A stretch of 64,000 nt of DNA from Clarkia xantiana subsp. parviflora. Taxonomy: Eukaryota > Streptophyta > Magnoliopsida > Myrtales > Onagraceae. Positions 22,812 through 34,827 of this stretch are shown piece after piece; position 1 is the first letter of the stretch, and each line of letters starts with the position of its first letter. Both the position numbers and the translations under genes were made by a program. The stretch is taken from contig JAPTYO010000008.1 in NCBI GenBank assembly GCA_036873135.1, forward strand, positions 37,146,819 through 37,210,818. The letters are read 5' to 3'. The notes beneath the pieces were generated by a model that worked only from the letters and a program-made list of their open reading frames with translations, did no database searches and was not told where the DNA came from.

Positions 22812-23570
22812 ACCCGTGGATACGCCGGTGGTGTTTGGGTGCGCACTGTCAAAACGTGAGGCCTCAAAAACCTGGCAGAGCGTGAATAGATGAAGGGTGC
22901 AGAGTATTTAAGCATGGTTTGTAGTTTGATGTACGCCATGCAATGCACCCATCCGGATATCTGTTACGTTGTGGGCCTAGTAGCACGTTTCCAATCAGAT
23001 CATGGATATCAACATTTAAAGGTTGTACAACGAATTATTCGTTATGAAAGGTACTGCAGACTACGCACTGTGCTATGAGGGCGGAAAGTTAGAATTGACC
23101 GGTTATAGTGACGCCAACCATGGTGGCTATCCGGATGATCGTAAGTCCACCATAGGAGGACTGTTTCTCCTTGCTAATGCCTCCATTTCATGGACGAGCA
23201 AGAAGCAAACCTGTGTTGCATTGTCCACGATGGAATCAGAATTCGTAGCCCTCTCTAAGAACGCACAGGAAGCGGTCTGGCTGAAAAGGCTTCTTACTGC
23301 GCTGCTTGATGGCGATGTCGGGAGTAAACCTGTGAAGGTGTTCTCTGACAGTCAGGCAGCAATTGCGGCACTAAAGAATCCGAAGTACCATAGTAGGACC
23401 AAACACATTGATGTGAAATAATTTTATGCTAAATCAATGGTAGAAGACAATATAATCACTTTGGAATAGTTTTCCACTGACAACATGGTTGCGGACCCAT
23501 TAACTAAACCACTACGCAGGGAGATATTCGAAAAGCATGTAAAACTGCTTGGATTGCATAGGGTTCAAAA
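22812..23570 (+). pseudogene. E3 RT end and RNase H
   Basis: Two overlapping open pieces (22890-23078, 23023-23421) separated by a frame change near 23045. RNase H blocks are GYSDANHGG, CVALSTMESEFVALSKNAQE and FSDSQAAIAALKNPKYHSRT, then after a stop a VADPLTKPLRRE tail. Catalytic D, E and D positions are visible. Confidence 0.78.
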
Positions 23571-24699
23571 GTGGCATGTATCTGTGATAACATTTTGACA
23601 ATTGAAAGTTACATTTTTTAAATGAAAGAATTTCAATTGAATTTATGATCTATCGACGTCATAATTATTGAATACATCAGATTTACGATTTATAAACTAA
23701 GTCGTAGGAGGACGCAATCCTCTGCCAAAACTATGTCGAATGTGGGCCTTACCTCGTCACACAGGTACGGTCATCTTGTGGTGGAGCGAGGCCTCTACCG
23801 AGCAAGATTGGCTAAGATCAGGGGGATAAACCTGATTACGCAAGACTATCATCTAGTCTCGAAGTAACCTGACATGATCTTCGTTCTGCAAATCAGCGTG
23901 ATGAACTTCGTTCATCATTAATCCACATTCTGGGCCAGATGAGAATCTGCGATAGCATGATTGACATATCCCATTCCTGTCAAGTTAAATGTTCAGGTAT
24001 GCTATCGACGCGTGCTTCATACTTCTCGTGTCATGTTCGACCACGGGGTCACTGGTCGGCGGTGCTAGATAAGAATCCTTGTGATTCTAGCGGGCGCAAA
24101 CTTCTTCACCTCGAGCGTGCGATTGATCCCGGGAGCCTTATGAAGAGGCACCCAAAGTATCCTCATGGACTCGGAACTCATATCTAAGGTCAGGCTCAAT
24201 GTTCGCTTCCCGGCGTACGAGCGTAGTGCTTAACTAAAGGCCCAGTGACCACGTCTTTGGAAACCGGTTGAGTTTGACTAAAGATATGAGCGATGGGGAT
24301 GGTCAAGTTCACCTGTAATTCACCGACTCTTTTATTCACTAGGTGGCCACCAACCGGATATTAGTTGAAGGTTGTGAATACTTGTACGAATGCCTTGGAG
24401 AAGTGTTCCTATGAGGAAACTAGGCAAAAGGAGAATTATCAGTTGACCTAGGATACAGCGCGACACTATATAAATGTTGTTTATAACAGGTTGATTGAAG
24501 AAAAGGGAATCAACATTCCGCGGGCTCTACAACACTCCTAACAGATGAGTAGCACGATGCCCGTCGTGTCCGCCACTCGCACGGAAAACCTCGTATGAAC
24601 TATTCAGAAACAACGGGAGAGATCAAAGGAGTGAAATGTTGATGCAGATTTGGACGACAATACATTAACATGCACCCTCCCATTCCGGCAAGTGGGAGC
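23571..24699 (+). other. E3 long 3' UTR and polypurine tract
   Basis: 1.1 kb noncoding, similar to the E1 and E2 3' UTRs (GTTCGACCACGGGGTCA, AACCGGTTGAGTTTGACTA, ACTAGGTGGCCACCAACCGG). It ends in GGCAAGTGGGAGC directly before TGTAAGC of the 3' LTR. Confidence 0.7.
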
Positions 24700-25304
24700 T
24701 GTAAGCATATGGTGATGGGCGCCGTAAATGGAAGCCCATTATATGTATATGTTACATAAGTTAATTGAGTACATGTCACATTAGGACATTGGGCCAGAAT
24801 CAAATCTCAATTGACATGAGAGGCCCAATATTGGGCCTCCCTATGCATAGTGGCCGGCCGAAATTAATAGGTGGGTAAAGTGGACTTTTGTCCACTTTAC
24901 TCCACCTATATATATGTGGTGTTAGGGGTTTTATTATGTTAATCTTTAATCCTTCCTTGGAGTGTTTTAGAGAGAAAAACCCTCCTCCCCAGAGACACGA
25001 CACTTCGGCCGAACCATATCACCACCACCAAGGGTGTGCCAATTTACCTTCGAGCAAACACTCTGGAGATTCGTCCCTTGTCAAGAATTGATCTGAGGCT
25101 TTGATGTGGAGAATATACTACGTAGGGCTTCCTTAACAAGAACTCCTACGGGTGCCGACCGGAGGATCGTGAACTCCCTTATGCAAGGATCTTGGGACTA
25201 CGGACTACTGTTGAGGTATGTGCGAATCTTCCGCTGCGTAATTTTGATTACTAGCATGTACCATGGTTTTAGTATCTGTAGTGATTACTCCCCGTAATCT
25301 AACA
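24700..25304 (+). repeat. E3 3' LTR
   Basis: 605 bp, TGTAAGC...TCTAACA. Same TATA-adjacent hairpin as the 5' copy. An extra 18 bp (about 25069-25087) is present relative to the 5' LTR. Confidence 0.85.
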
Positions 25305-25867
25305 CAATGAACCTGGCAGAGCGTAAACAGACAAAAAGTGCAGAGTACCTCAGTATGGTCTGATGTCTGATGTACGCGATGCAATGCACTCGTCCTTATA
25401 TCTGTTACGCTGTGGGTTTAGTAGCGCGTTTCCAATCGAACCCCTGTTATCAACATTTAAAAGCCTTCAAACGAATTATGAGATATTTGAAAGGTACGGC
25501 GGACTACAGATTGTGTTGTGAGGGAAGTAAGCTAGAATTAATAGGATATAGTGACGCCGACCACGGTGGTGATCTAGATGATCATAAGTCCACCTCAAGA
25601 GGAGTGTTTCTCCTTACTAATGCTTCCATCTCTTGAATGAGAAAGAAGCAATCATGTGTCGCGTTGTCCGCTATGGAATCTGAATTTGTAGCTCTCTCTA
25701 AGAATGCACATTAAGCTGTCTGGCTAAGGGGACTGATGACTGCCCTTCTTGACGTTGAGGATGCGAGTAAGCCTTTGTGCATTTACTCTGTCGGTCAAAC
25801 AGCGTTGGGGGCAGTCAAGAATCCTAAGTACCATAGTAGGAAAAAAAAATTGACATAAAATATAACT
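25305..25867 (+). pseudogene. E2 RT end and RNase H, second piece
   Basis: Picks up where 20527 stops: AEYLSMV, MYAMQCTRPYICYAVGLVAR, then GYSDADHGGDLDD (RNase H). Stops at 25363 and 25634 and several substitutions (YSVGQTALGAVKNPKYHS, where other copies have YSDSQAA) show decay, including loss of a catalytic Asp. It ends at the G2 insertion. Confidence 0.75.
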
Positions 25868-25872
25868 GTGCG

Positions 25873-26741
25873 TGTTAAGTCGTGTGCCTCGGGTCAATGA
25901 GTCACCAGCCCGAGTGCCACTTCTCACAGGTAAAATATTCGATTCGATACTCCGTCTGCTCAGAATTGTGATATGTGTCCTTCCCTTGTCCCGGTCTTTC
26001 TTTCCTTGCCAACCTGCAAAGGGGCAATAACCAAGCACGGAGGAGGGGGTGCTTGGTTGAGCCCTCTCTGAAGCCTAAATTAGTCCGAGATTGTAGAGAG
26101 ATAAAGTAGAGAGAAGGCAGAGCTAAACTAGTAAACAAGTAACATGATCCCAATGAATTGAACTTGAGCAGTATATATAGACTTCGGGGGGGGGGGGGGG
26201 GGGGGGGGTTAAGGTGGCTTAATGACACCATTAAACCTTAAACGTACTTAATCAACACATAATGATAGGATTAAACTCTTAATAGCATGGAGAGGTGGGT
26301 GAAAAGGTCTAAGTGTTGGATAGGGAAATTGGGATCAGGTCGCCACGATGGGCGGTTTTGGTGGCAAGGTTCGGGATGTCGGATATACCCCTGAGAGGGG
26401 GGGTGTATGACGTCCGAGAAGGGTCCCGAGACCTTCGGTGTTGGATAAAAAATCCGACCCCCAAGGTCTGGGATTGGTCCGGGTTGGACCAAATCCCCGC
26501 CTAGGAGGGATCGGGTCAGCTCATCCGATCTCTCCTATGAGAGATCGGTCCAGCTGGTCTGATCCCACCTAAGTGAGACCGGGCCAGCGGGCAAGTCCGG
26601 GCGAGCATTTTTCACTCCTTCGGGCCGTTCGCGTTGCGGGTAATTTTTTCGGGTCAAAGTTTCGATTTATAATCGTGAGTGGGGTGATCAAAATAAGACA
26701 ATCCCAAGGGAGACGGGTTCAAATTGGGCGTATATCCATCA
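25873..26741 (-). repeat. G2 3' LTR with 23-G tract
   Basis: On the minus strand TGATGGATATAC...CTTAACA, 869 bp. A TATA-like box lies at 26172-26179. Immediately next to it is an uninterrupted run of 23 G on the plus strand (26186-26208), which in LTR orientation is a poly-C upstream of the TATA. The 5' LTR has GGGGGGTGGGGGGG at the same place. Confidence 0.85.
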
Positions 26742-26760
26742 CGTGCCCTCGAGTCAACCA
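26742..26760 (-). other. G2 polypurine tract
   Basis: On the minus strand GGTTGACTCGAGGGCACG precedes TGATGG. It resembles the CTCGGGGGCAAG tract of G1 and the copies A-C. Confidence 0.7.
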
Positions 26761-28020
26761 ATGGTTTAACCCTTGATTGACTCTATTTTACGGTGGAATG
26801 ACACGCGCAATTTGAAACCGTGTTATTACCTCTTGACGAATCATTTGCTTGTCTGTAGGCGTCTTTTCCGAGCCTTATCCTTAGTTTCTCAAAATAATGG
26901 AAATATAAATGTTAGAGCAAACGTGCACGCGCCTAGACACGTGCCCGAAAAATGTGGATCTATAAAAATCCAATCTTATCATATGTGCATTTTAAAAATA
27001 CGTAGATGCATGGGGATGCAATGCAATCATGAATATGGATTAATGTGATCTAATTTCATGTAATCTTAATCAATAATTGCACATGCGAGGTAAGCCTTGT
27101 CTGCGAAAAAATACTTAGACCGGGTCCAAAAAATTTCTAAGTATGGGAATGTAGGATATATGCATATGAGAAATGCTAATTTGAGTGAACATGGATATAT
27201 CATGAACATGAAGGTGTGTACTAGCATACATGCAAGTAGAAACACAAGTATGGAAGTGGGTGTGGACACGTTGCAATCGTGGACATGAATGTATGCGGGA
27301 ATATATATGAATCATGTACATGGATGTCTAAGAAGTGTTTGAACACATGGGAGTGTGTATGTGGGCATGCACGTGAGTGTAAGCATAAACATGTGTGTAT
27401 GCATGGACAGGTTGTGAGCATAAGCGTGAGTGATGGCATTGGTGCCCTTGTAGATGTAAATCATAAATATGAACATAATTGAAAGGGTGAGAGTATAGAC
27501 CTCCTTTTATCCGAGAGTGCGAGCTCTATTCCTCGATGGGACACAACGTTCTGCCTTCCTTGTACTAGCGCGAGCATTTTCTTTTAACCACGGCTTTTGA
27601 CAGGTATGACATTTTCCTTCATTTGTAGGAACGTGTGTATAGCTCTTGAACTTTTCCCTGCAATTCGCTCCTGCACTTTGATTGTAGGATCTCTTGGGTG
27701 GTTATTTTGCTTTTGTAACTTGAGGTTGAAGTTTCCCCAGTAATAGGCGCATCTCACCCTTCCATGGGTAGGGGTCAACCTTTGCGTCGGTCGCTCGGAT
27801 GGCTGGCTCATTTTTGGGGGGCTTTCTCCTTCGGACAAGGAGACTATGAAGATCATTTATCCAAGCAATCAGACTAAATCTCATTGTCCTGTGTCTTGGG
27901 TGTCCGAGGTGGACTTGTATGAGGCAGGGATTAGTTTGACCCCTCCTTCTGTGAGCTTAGTATGTCATTAATCCTCTTGTTTTCATTCATCTTTTGTGTT
28001 CTCTTGGTAGGTTGGTTTCA
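26761..28020 (-). other. G2 3' UTR
   Basis: AT-rich noncoding stretch. Words reminiscent of the other Tat-like UTRs are present, such as TTTCTAAGTATGGGAATG at about 27135. Short open frames over 27066-27482 arise from repeated CATG/TATG words and have no domain. No RNA gene recognised. Confidence 0.55.
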
Positions 28021-28029
28021 TCGAAAAAC

Positions 28030-28737
28030 ATATAATGTGCAGGTGGAGCGTTCCGAACGCACCCTTGTTGTGAACGAGAAGAAAGCATCCTCTAGCTTAG
28101 TTCCTAAATCCAAGAAATCTTCTAAGTCAGGGAAAAATGCAGAGACTTCCAGTATGTTCTATTTCATTCTCTTTTCTTTATGATATACTTATGACTGTTC
28201 CATATTTCTTTCTTCTTGTTGTTAGAGCGTTCGCCCCTGGATACCGAGCGGGTTCTTGCGGTGGGCAAGAGTTCAAGTCAATCCAAGTCCAAGGCACAGT
28301 AGCCTAATTCTGAGGTCGGGCCCTCGACTGCCAAGAAGAAGAAAATCGCGAGAGACTCTCCTTCAAGTGCCCGCTTGCCGACTTCCTCTCGTGATAAGGA
28401 GATAGTGGTCAAAGAGGCACCCTCTTTGCTTGACAAAGGGAAGAAACTTGTGGACGGTGATGGGATGACCATAGATCTTGATGTCTCTCCTCCATCCTCT
28501 GCCCCCCAGTCGAGGGGCCGAGTCTCAGGTCTGTTTCACCTTCATGTAGGTTTGACGACTTTGAAGGTGCCTTTGGCATACCTATGGGGTCATGTGATTA
28601 ACCATTGCGTTGAAGATCTTGCTTTTGGTGATGGGTGTGATCATCGCTTTTCATCGAGATTCCATTCTTTTGCCATGGCTCTAATTAAGATAGAAAATTT
28701 TTGCTTGAAAATTTGGTGGAGACTGCTCTCGAGTTAA
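28030..28737 (+). pseudogene. Antisense ORF of G2, exon remnants
   Basis: Opposite to G2's sense strand. Three blocks separated by probable introns: a Ser/Lys-rich piece (SLVPKSKKSSKSGKNAE, about 28070-28155), a basic PSTAKKKKIARDSPSSARL piece (28300-28480), and AYLWGHVINHCVEDLAFGDG followed by SRFHSFAMALIKIENF (28575-28720). Composition and order resemble the linker and middle of Transposase_28-type antisense proteins. A stop lies in the second block. The match is by general pattern only. Confidence 0.45.
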
Positions 28738-28740
28738 CCT

Positions 28741-29045
28741 CTACTAGTATCAGAGTTGTGATCGTTCTGGGGATCGTTTCGTTATATGCCCCCGATAGTG
28801 CTTGCCGTGATTCTCCGCTTTATGGTTGATTTCGTGAAATATAGAGGTTGCCTTCATAATGAGGACGTCTCCTACCCGGTATCATCCAGGGAAGTTGAAA
28901 TATAAGTGCATACCTTTGATGAGAGTATGAAGGGTATTGCTTTTTCCTTTTTCTTGGATCTCCTCTTAAGGTTAGATGTAGGCTTTTCAGGTTTGTGGTC
29001 GTATTAGCGTCTTCATATTGTGTATACTTGATGGTCGTTTTGTTA
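28741..29045. other. G2 internal, unassigned
   Basis: No domain or repeat recognised between the antisense exon remnants and the 27-bp minisatellite. Confidence 0.4.
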
Positions 29046-29157
29046 TGTGTGGACATGATAGAAACCTCTTGGTGTGTGGACATGATAGCCACTTTGCAGT
29101 GTGTGGGCATGATAGCCACTTCGCAGTGTGTGGACACGATAGCCACTTTGCAGTGTA
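29046..29157 (+). repeat. 27-bp minisatellite, four copies
   Basis: Unit TGTGTGGACATGATAGCCAC plus TTTGCAG, four copies, the first diverged. Being 27 bp it keeps frames open on both strands; these frames are not genes. Confidence 0.85.
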
Positions 29158-29715
29158 TGGAGTTTTACCTTTGCATTCCGTACTTATTGGAAAACATGTC
29201 ATGAGTGTTTCAACATTATGTTTTTATATCACGAATAGTATTTCATACCTTTGTTGCTATAGTTGCCTTTTGTTTAGGCTATGTTTGTTGGGTTTTGTCC
29301 CCGCGTCTCGTCTTATCGGATGTTGTATCCTTTATGCTTTTGGGTATCCCCTTCATGAGGTGTGATTCACAATATGCAAGGGTGATGCTTTGTCGAAAGT
29401 TGTGCTTGACGATGTTCAAGTCAGATGTAAGCAGAGGTCATGTGAGGGTGATATGCAAGAAATTAAATTTCACCAGAGATTGTCTTGGGCGAGTTGTAAG
29501 TGATTCTTCTTCATAGATCGTTTTGAATTACTTGTGATTTGCTTGCCTATTGTTGTGTTTCTTCTCTTTTGTCAGAGTGTTCTTTCGTTACTCCACTTTA
29601 CTTTTGCCATGCCTGCATTGTCATCATAAACAAACTTGGATGTTTCTCATATCATATAACCTTACTTTGTAAAAAGAAAGGCTTTTCAAGATATGTTCTT
29701 GGGGACGTTGTAAAA
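29158..29715. other. G2 internal, unassigned
   Basis: T-rich sequence with hydrophobic short frames but no recognisable domain. Possibly decayed antisense-gene sequence. Confidence 0.35.
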
Positions 29716-30472
29716 ATTGTTCACGAGACTGGCTCTCGGAGGGCGCAGAGTGTGTTCGAGAGTTAGGCTCTCGGAGTTCACAGAATATGTTCGCGAGATA
29801 GGCTCTCGGAGAGCACGGTATATGTTCGCGAGATAGGCTCTCAGAGGGCACGGAATGTTATCACGAGATAGGCTCTCGGAGGGCACAGAATATGTTCGCG
29901 AGATAGGCTCTCGGAGGGCACAGAATGTTATTACGAGATAGGCTCTCGGAGGGCACAAAGTGTTATCACGAGATAGGCTCTCGAAGGGCGCGGAATATTT
30001 TCGCGAGATAGGCTCTCGGAGGGCACAGAATTAGTTCGCGAGATAGGCTCTCGGAGGGCACAAAATATGTTCGTGAGATAGGCTCTCGGAGGGCGCGGAA
30101 TTAGTTCGCGAGATAGGCTCTCGGAGGGCACGAAATTTTTTCACGAGATAAGCTCTCAGAGGGCGCAGAATTTCATAGTTTAAACTACTCTCAAGATACG
30201 CTCTTGGGGCGTCGAAATTTTTCACGGGATAGGTTCCCGGAGGGCACAAACTATTCACGGGACAGGCTCCCGGAGGGCACAGAATTATTCACGGGACAGG
30301 CTCTCGGAGGGCGCAGAATTTCGTAGTTTAGAACTACTCTCAAGATACGCTCTTGGGGGCGTAGAAACTGTTCACGGGACTGGCTCCCGGATGGCACAGA
30401 GTTTGGTCGTAGTTTAAAACTACTCTCAAGATGCGCTCTTGGGGGCGTCGAAACTGTTCGCAGGATAGGCTC
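29716..30472 (+). repeat. 35-bp tandem array of G2
   Basis: About 13 copies of a 35-bp unit (CGAGATAGGCTCTCGGAGGG plus CACAGAATGTTATTA) to 30160, then a higher-order version that alternates with TAGTTTAAACTACTCTCAAG and CGCTCTTGGGGGCGT. A last partial copy (CTGGAGGGCGCA) lies at 32737 beyond a CACTA insertion. Confidence 0.85.
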
Positions 30473-32733
30473 CACTACACCAGGACATGTTTTTTGTGGC
30501 TACTAGAAAGGTCACAAAAGACCGCAAAACAGTCACATAATAAATCAGTGACCAAAAAAATGTTTGTCATAGGGTGGTCACAGTAGATAAGGTTGCTAAA
30601 TGAAATAGTGACCAAGTGAAAAACTAGCCACTAAATAAAGCAGAAATTTGTGACTACGCCAAAGAGTCACTAACCATTAGTTATGATATTAATGATGGTT
30701 TTTTTGGTAAATAAAAGGAATGTGCTAGTAGTGGCAACCCTAGGCCCATTGCGTTACGTAATGTCCGGACTTTCGTGTTCATTTGCAAGCATATCATACT
30801 TATGAACAACCGGCGAATGCACTGGCCCCACCAACGTAACCCCAGGAAATAATTTTAATCAAGTCGTTGGGGGGGATTCGAACTCGTGATCTCGGAGCCA
30901 AACCACATGAGAGTCAGTGCTCTCAACAACTAGACCACAACTGCTTGAGGTATATTAATGATGGAAGCAATACATATATCTGTATAATTTTTTTAAAAAT
31001 ATTATTTATGTATTTATTAGTTTTCTAATTAAAACTAATAAAATAAAATATTAAAGAGTGAATTGTTTACAAATTACTCTCAGTTAAACCATATAAACAT
31101 ACTTCCTACCTTGGAGTATTCATGATTATTATATATCAATATAATTACATGTATAAAATTATGTACATTAATAAGACACAGCTCCTAAAAAAGATCTCAT
31201 AGATAATCTTACACCATGTAACTTCAAATAACTGGTACAAAATATATGCAAAATTATTTTGATACAATATACGCATGTTAAAGGAAGTAGGCGACATTGT
31301 CAATAAGTATAAATGATTCTATATGTCTCTCCTGAATTCATATGCATCTTACTCGATAGAATCCTGCAAAACAATGAAGAACATGACGACGATCACACGC
31401 ATGGTAGTCGTGAAACCCGGCATGAGATATTCAAAAATCAATTTCGTATCCATGGCGGTTTTTTTTATTCAAATTTACACTTAGATATGCTAGATAGATC
31501 ACGTCGGTATCCAATGGATAGAGAGAACCGAAAATATTACCTATGGAGGTACTGCGGAAGCCAGTGACTGTCGCTACCACCACCTTCCAATTATATAAAT
31601 TCCAATGTATGCACCCTCAAAATTTGAATTCTTAGATAGATTGATCGAGAAATTTAGAGAGGAAAAGAGGGAACTGCAAAAACGTATGGTGGCTGGAGGA
31701 GATTGATGAAAGATCAACTAGAGATTCTAGTGTTTTAAGGAAGATGAAAAGAGCTTTCACTTACACATGCATATGGAATAGATGGAGACTTCAACTGCTA
31801 GGGAGCTCCCATATTGTGCGATGGCCTCCCACTTATCACGATATTTGTGAGAAATTTAAGGGAGATTGAATAATTGAGATAACTATAATAACAGTTATTT
31901 GAGATATTTAAGGAAAAATTTAGGTCAGATTATTATTAACCGTGAGATAAAGATGGACTGGTCAATCATCTAAGGAATAAAAAACAGTTTTTATTTATTT
32001 TATATATTTAATTGCTAGCTAATTTGTAAATAATTTATCTTATGATCGGCCAAAATAATAATAATAACTTATTTTCTATTAATTAATTACTTGTTTATTA
32101 GTAGCAATTTTTTTTGTTTCAAATATATTCTTCTACTACTAAATAACTATAATTACTATATCATAAAATACATAAAATAAATTATCAATGATAAACTATA
32201 TTATTATTGCTTAGAGATTAGTTATAGTTAGATACTTTTTTTTTTTTGGCAAAATAGAAACTATTTCTCCAAACCAAAGCTATAAATGCCCTATAATATT
32301 TGTGAAAATTAATAAAATTATCAACTTAAATTCAACTAATTTTAAATATTTGATATCAAAACAAAATGGTGTAATATACACATATCGAATGGTAGGAATA
32401 AAACGAACTAATATTTAAACGTTATTTACAATTTTCTAACTAGATGAAAATCATCACATATTATATTTAGCAGTGGTACCTGTCCAAACTAATATTTAGT
32501 AACTAAAACTTTCAATTATCGCCATGTGTTTAGCTAATACATACATGTTTCACTTTGTTTTGGACACAAAATGGTTGTGATTAGCAACTAAATATTAGTT
32601 CTTCACTAAATAGTTTCACGAATATATAATTTGTGACTAAATTCATATATAGCTACTAAAAAATTAAATTTTAGTGACTAATTATATTATGGTCACAAAA
32701 TATTCATCACTAAAAATATGTTTTTTTGTAGTG
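30473..32733. mobile_element. Non-autonomous CACTA transposon
   Basis: 2,261 bp beginning CACTACACCAGGACATG and ending CATGTTTTTTTGTAGTG-like (TATGTTTTTTTGTAGTG). It is flanked by a 3-bp duplication CTC (30470-30472 and 32734-32736), and the 35-bp array continues on both sides. Subterminal words of the type GTGAC/GTCAC recur near both ends. No transposase; the only open frame (31313-31567, 84 codons) matches nothing I recognise and may be captured or random. It contains a SINE. Confidence 0.87.
30699..30951 (-). mobile_element. tRNA-derived SINE in the CACTA element
   Basis: 253 bp on the minus strand, flanked by a perfect 13-bp duplication ATATTAATGATGG (30686-30698 and 30952-30964). Reading the minus strand, the head has an A-box-like GTGGTCTAGTTGTTGAGAGC and a B box GTTCGAATCC, and the tail ends ACCAAAAAAA. 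These are the hallmarks of a pol III SINE inserted by target-primed reverse transcription. Family name not assigned. Confidence 0.82.
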
Positions 32734-32736
32734 CTC

Positions 32737-34596
32737 CTGGAGGGCGCATAATGTGACTTTTACCTGATGGTATTTTCTAGGAAGGATGTGTCCTTGGTAA
32801 GTCGTCTGAATCTTTGCTTGATTTTTCTTTCTATGATATTGCTTGTTACCTAGGCTTTTCTTGAGTGTGGGAGATCACCTTCCGAGGGCGATGCTTGTAT
32901 GTTGCCAACTTAGGACGAGTCCGTACAAGGAGTTGAGGCTGTTTTCCCTCTTATGTGACCTCTTCTAGGAGAAGTGGCGCTGCATGTTATTGTGACCTTC
33001 TTCTTCTGATCTCTTCTTTTACACTTAGGTGGACTACCAAGCACTTGCTCATTTGGTGCCCCCCAAGTTGCTTGGTGGTCACACCGTCTTTCATATTTGG
33101 CCGTTGAAGGCCCCTCGTTCATTTTCTTGGTTGGGGCACCCTAATCTTGTGTTGTATTTGATATGTCTGCTTGTTTGAGTGAGATGGGTGTCCCTTGTAG
33201 GACTTACTCTTTCTTATGCTTGCTTGTTTCAGTCATAGCCATGGTTTGGACAATGCATTTGCCGGCTCTTAGGGTTGGGAGGGAAGCTTTTGCTTTTGGT
33301 GGGTGGGGGTGATTTTCATTCTCTTGGTAACTGGTTGTGGTAGTGTCCATATCCATAGAAGGCTTGTAAATTATTGCCCCCTCTTCCTTGTGTTTTGAAT
33401 AAAATGCTTTTGCGGTGATGATCGAGTAGGAGTAATGTATCTTGGAAGGCGTTGCATTTGAGTTGAAGAACTTTCTCATATCATGGTGTCTCGAGTTGTT
33501 TAGCTTGAAGCTGTGTTTCAGACTGGTGAGTATGACCCATGCCCCTAGCTCGGGTATGGGGGTCTGATCGGGCTATAATAATCTTCATGAAGCGTTGAGG
33601 TACTTAGTGTGCTTCGCCTTTACATTGGAGTATTTTTCAATATTTTTAGGGAGTGTCACATTGGTCATGTTCCTCCCACCTCCAATCTTGATTATAGGCT
33701 CCCTTTGAATTAGGGCTTGAACTTAAAGAGGATATTTTCATTTAGGTTTGCAGGTGATGTTCCATGATTTTCCATGGGTTTGCCTCCGTGTTGGCTATTC
33801 ATTGTTGGATAACTTCATTAGAAGTTGTGTTTTTGTTGCGTACATATACATGTTTGGGGGGTGTCAAGCTGACAAGTTCCTTCTTTTTTCCTTTTTTTTT
33901 TTTTTGTAGCCTTTACTCACCAACTGTTTGGCTTATAAACTTAAAGGCGGGACCTTCCTCTAGTGCTCTCTTTATCTGGATTTTCCTCTTGATGGGATTT
34001 CAGAGGAAAATGTCTTACCATTCACAGACAAGGTGCTTGATCAGGATGTGCGTCTAGTGTAAGGGTCGATCTTGAAACCTTACTTCACAAGCTTTTGAGC
34101 TCTTCCTTGGTTGATCGTGTAGAACTATTATCATGCCCTAAGGCCCTTAATGGGAGGTGTATCTCCTTTTTCATATTCTGGGTGTTGCACTATCTATTTT
34201 GCAAATCTTGTATCTTTAGAGTTTCTCGCTTGTTGCATAACGTCAACGGCAGGATTTTCTACCAATGCCTGTTCTGTTAGGACTTTTATCCTTGGTTGCC
34301 TTTCTTCCTTATGAGATGGTGAAGGAGTGTCCATGACCACCCAAATGTGTCGCCCTTGGTAGAGGTATGCGCCTAATCTTGAGGGCGCTATCTTGAATCT
34401 TCACATATCTATCTTTGATAAACATGTCATTCATTGCATATATAATACGGAGTCCAAGGATCTCCGGCTTAGGATCATATTTTGAGAACAGATATACGGC
34501 AATCTATTAGATAACCTCTCCATCTAGGGAGTTCATTTTTGCAAAAATAACTGTAGGGATACTTATAAGGATACGTCTTCCATCCTTGTTCCAGCC
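32737..34596 (-). other. G2 internal region without pol
   Basis: Between the array and the protease remnant. The minus strand should hold RT, RNase H and integrase, but I find no YxDD, DDE or RNase H motif. A T-run lies at 33891-33905. Short frames on both strands lack domains. Probably deleted and decayed. Confidence 0.45.
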
Positions 34597-34827
34597 TCAT
34601 TTGCAGTGCTGTGTCCCTAAAGGGTATGTTGATGTTCTGACCACCCTTACTAGTAGGGGGTCCCTTGGTATTAGGTATGCCGGACTCTTCCCTAGTATCA
34701 TCAATAGCTGAGCTTGGGGGATGTCTGGCGAACTCCCTTCATGCACTATGATTCTCTTCATGTCAAAGCTAGTGATTTCTCCTATTATGACCAATATATC
34801 GCTGTGTGGAAACACTATGTTTTCCAT
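34597..34827 (-). pseudogene. G2 protease remnant
   Basis: A minus-strand frame with MENIVFPHSDILVIIGEI and MKRIIVHEGSSPDI. This matches the plant gypsy retropepsin entry, where the active-site D-S/T-G is expected at HEGSS; Asp is replaced by His-Glu. The second catalytic block is missing after a frame change. Confidence 0.6.

Larger units (their letters stand above)
20528..25304 (+). mobile_element. Copia element E3, both LTRs present
   Basis: 5' LTR 20528-21114 and 3' LTR 24700-25304 (TGTAAGCATATGG...TAACA), internal region with RT and RNase H. Gag, protease and most of integrase are gone. Inserted in E2's RT; flanking 5-mers are CAAAG and CAATG (4 of 5 match). The LTRs differ by a few percent and by an 18-bp indel near 25070, so it is moderately old. 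Confidence 0.85.

Noticed and set aside
28820..29204. Repetitive ORFs on both strands near 29046-29157
   Set aside because: 27-bp minisatellite effect.
29624..30475. Minus-strand ORFs with SESLSRE-type repeats
   Set aside because: Three 35-bp units make 105 bp, which keeps frames open; no protein family.
30876..30951. A tRNA gene on the minus strand
   Set aside because: A and B boxes are present, but it sits inside a 253-bp unit with an A-tail and 13-bp duplication, so it is the head of a SINE, not a functional tRNA.
32737..34596. Possible RT or integrase of G2
   Set aside because: Checked on the minus strand for YxDD, DDE and RNase H blocks and found none.
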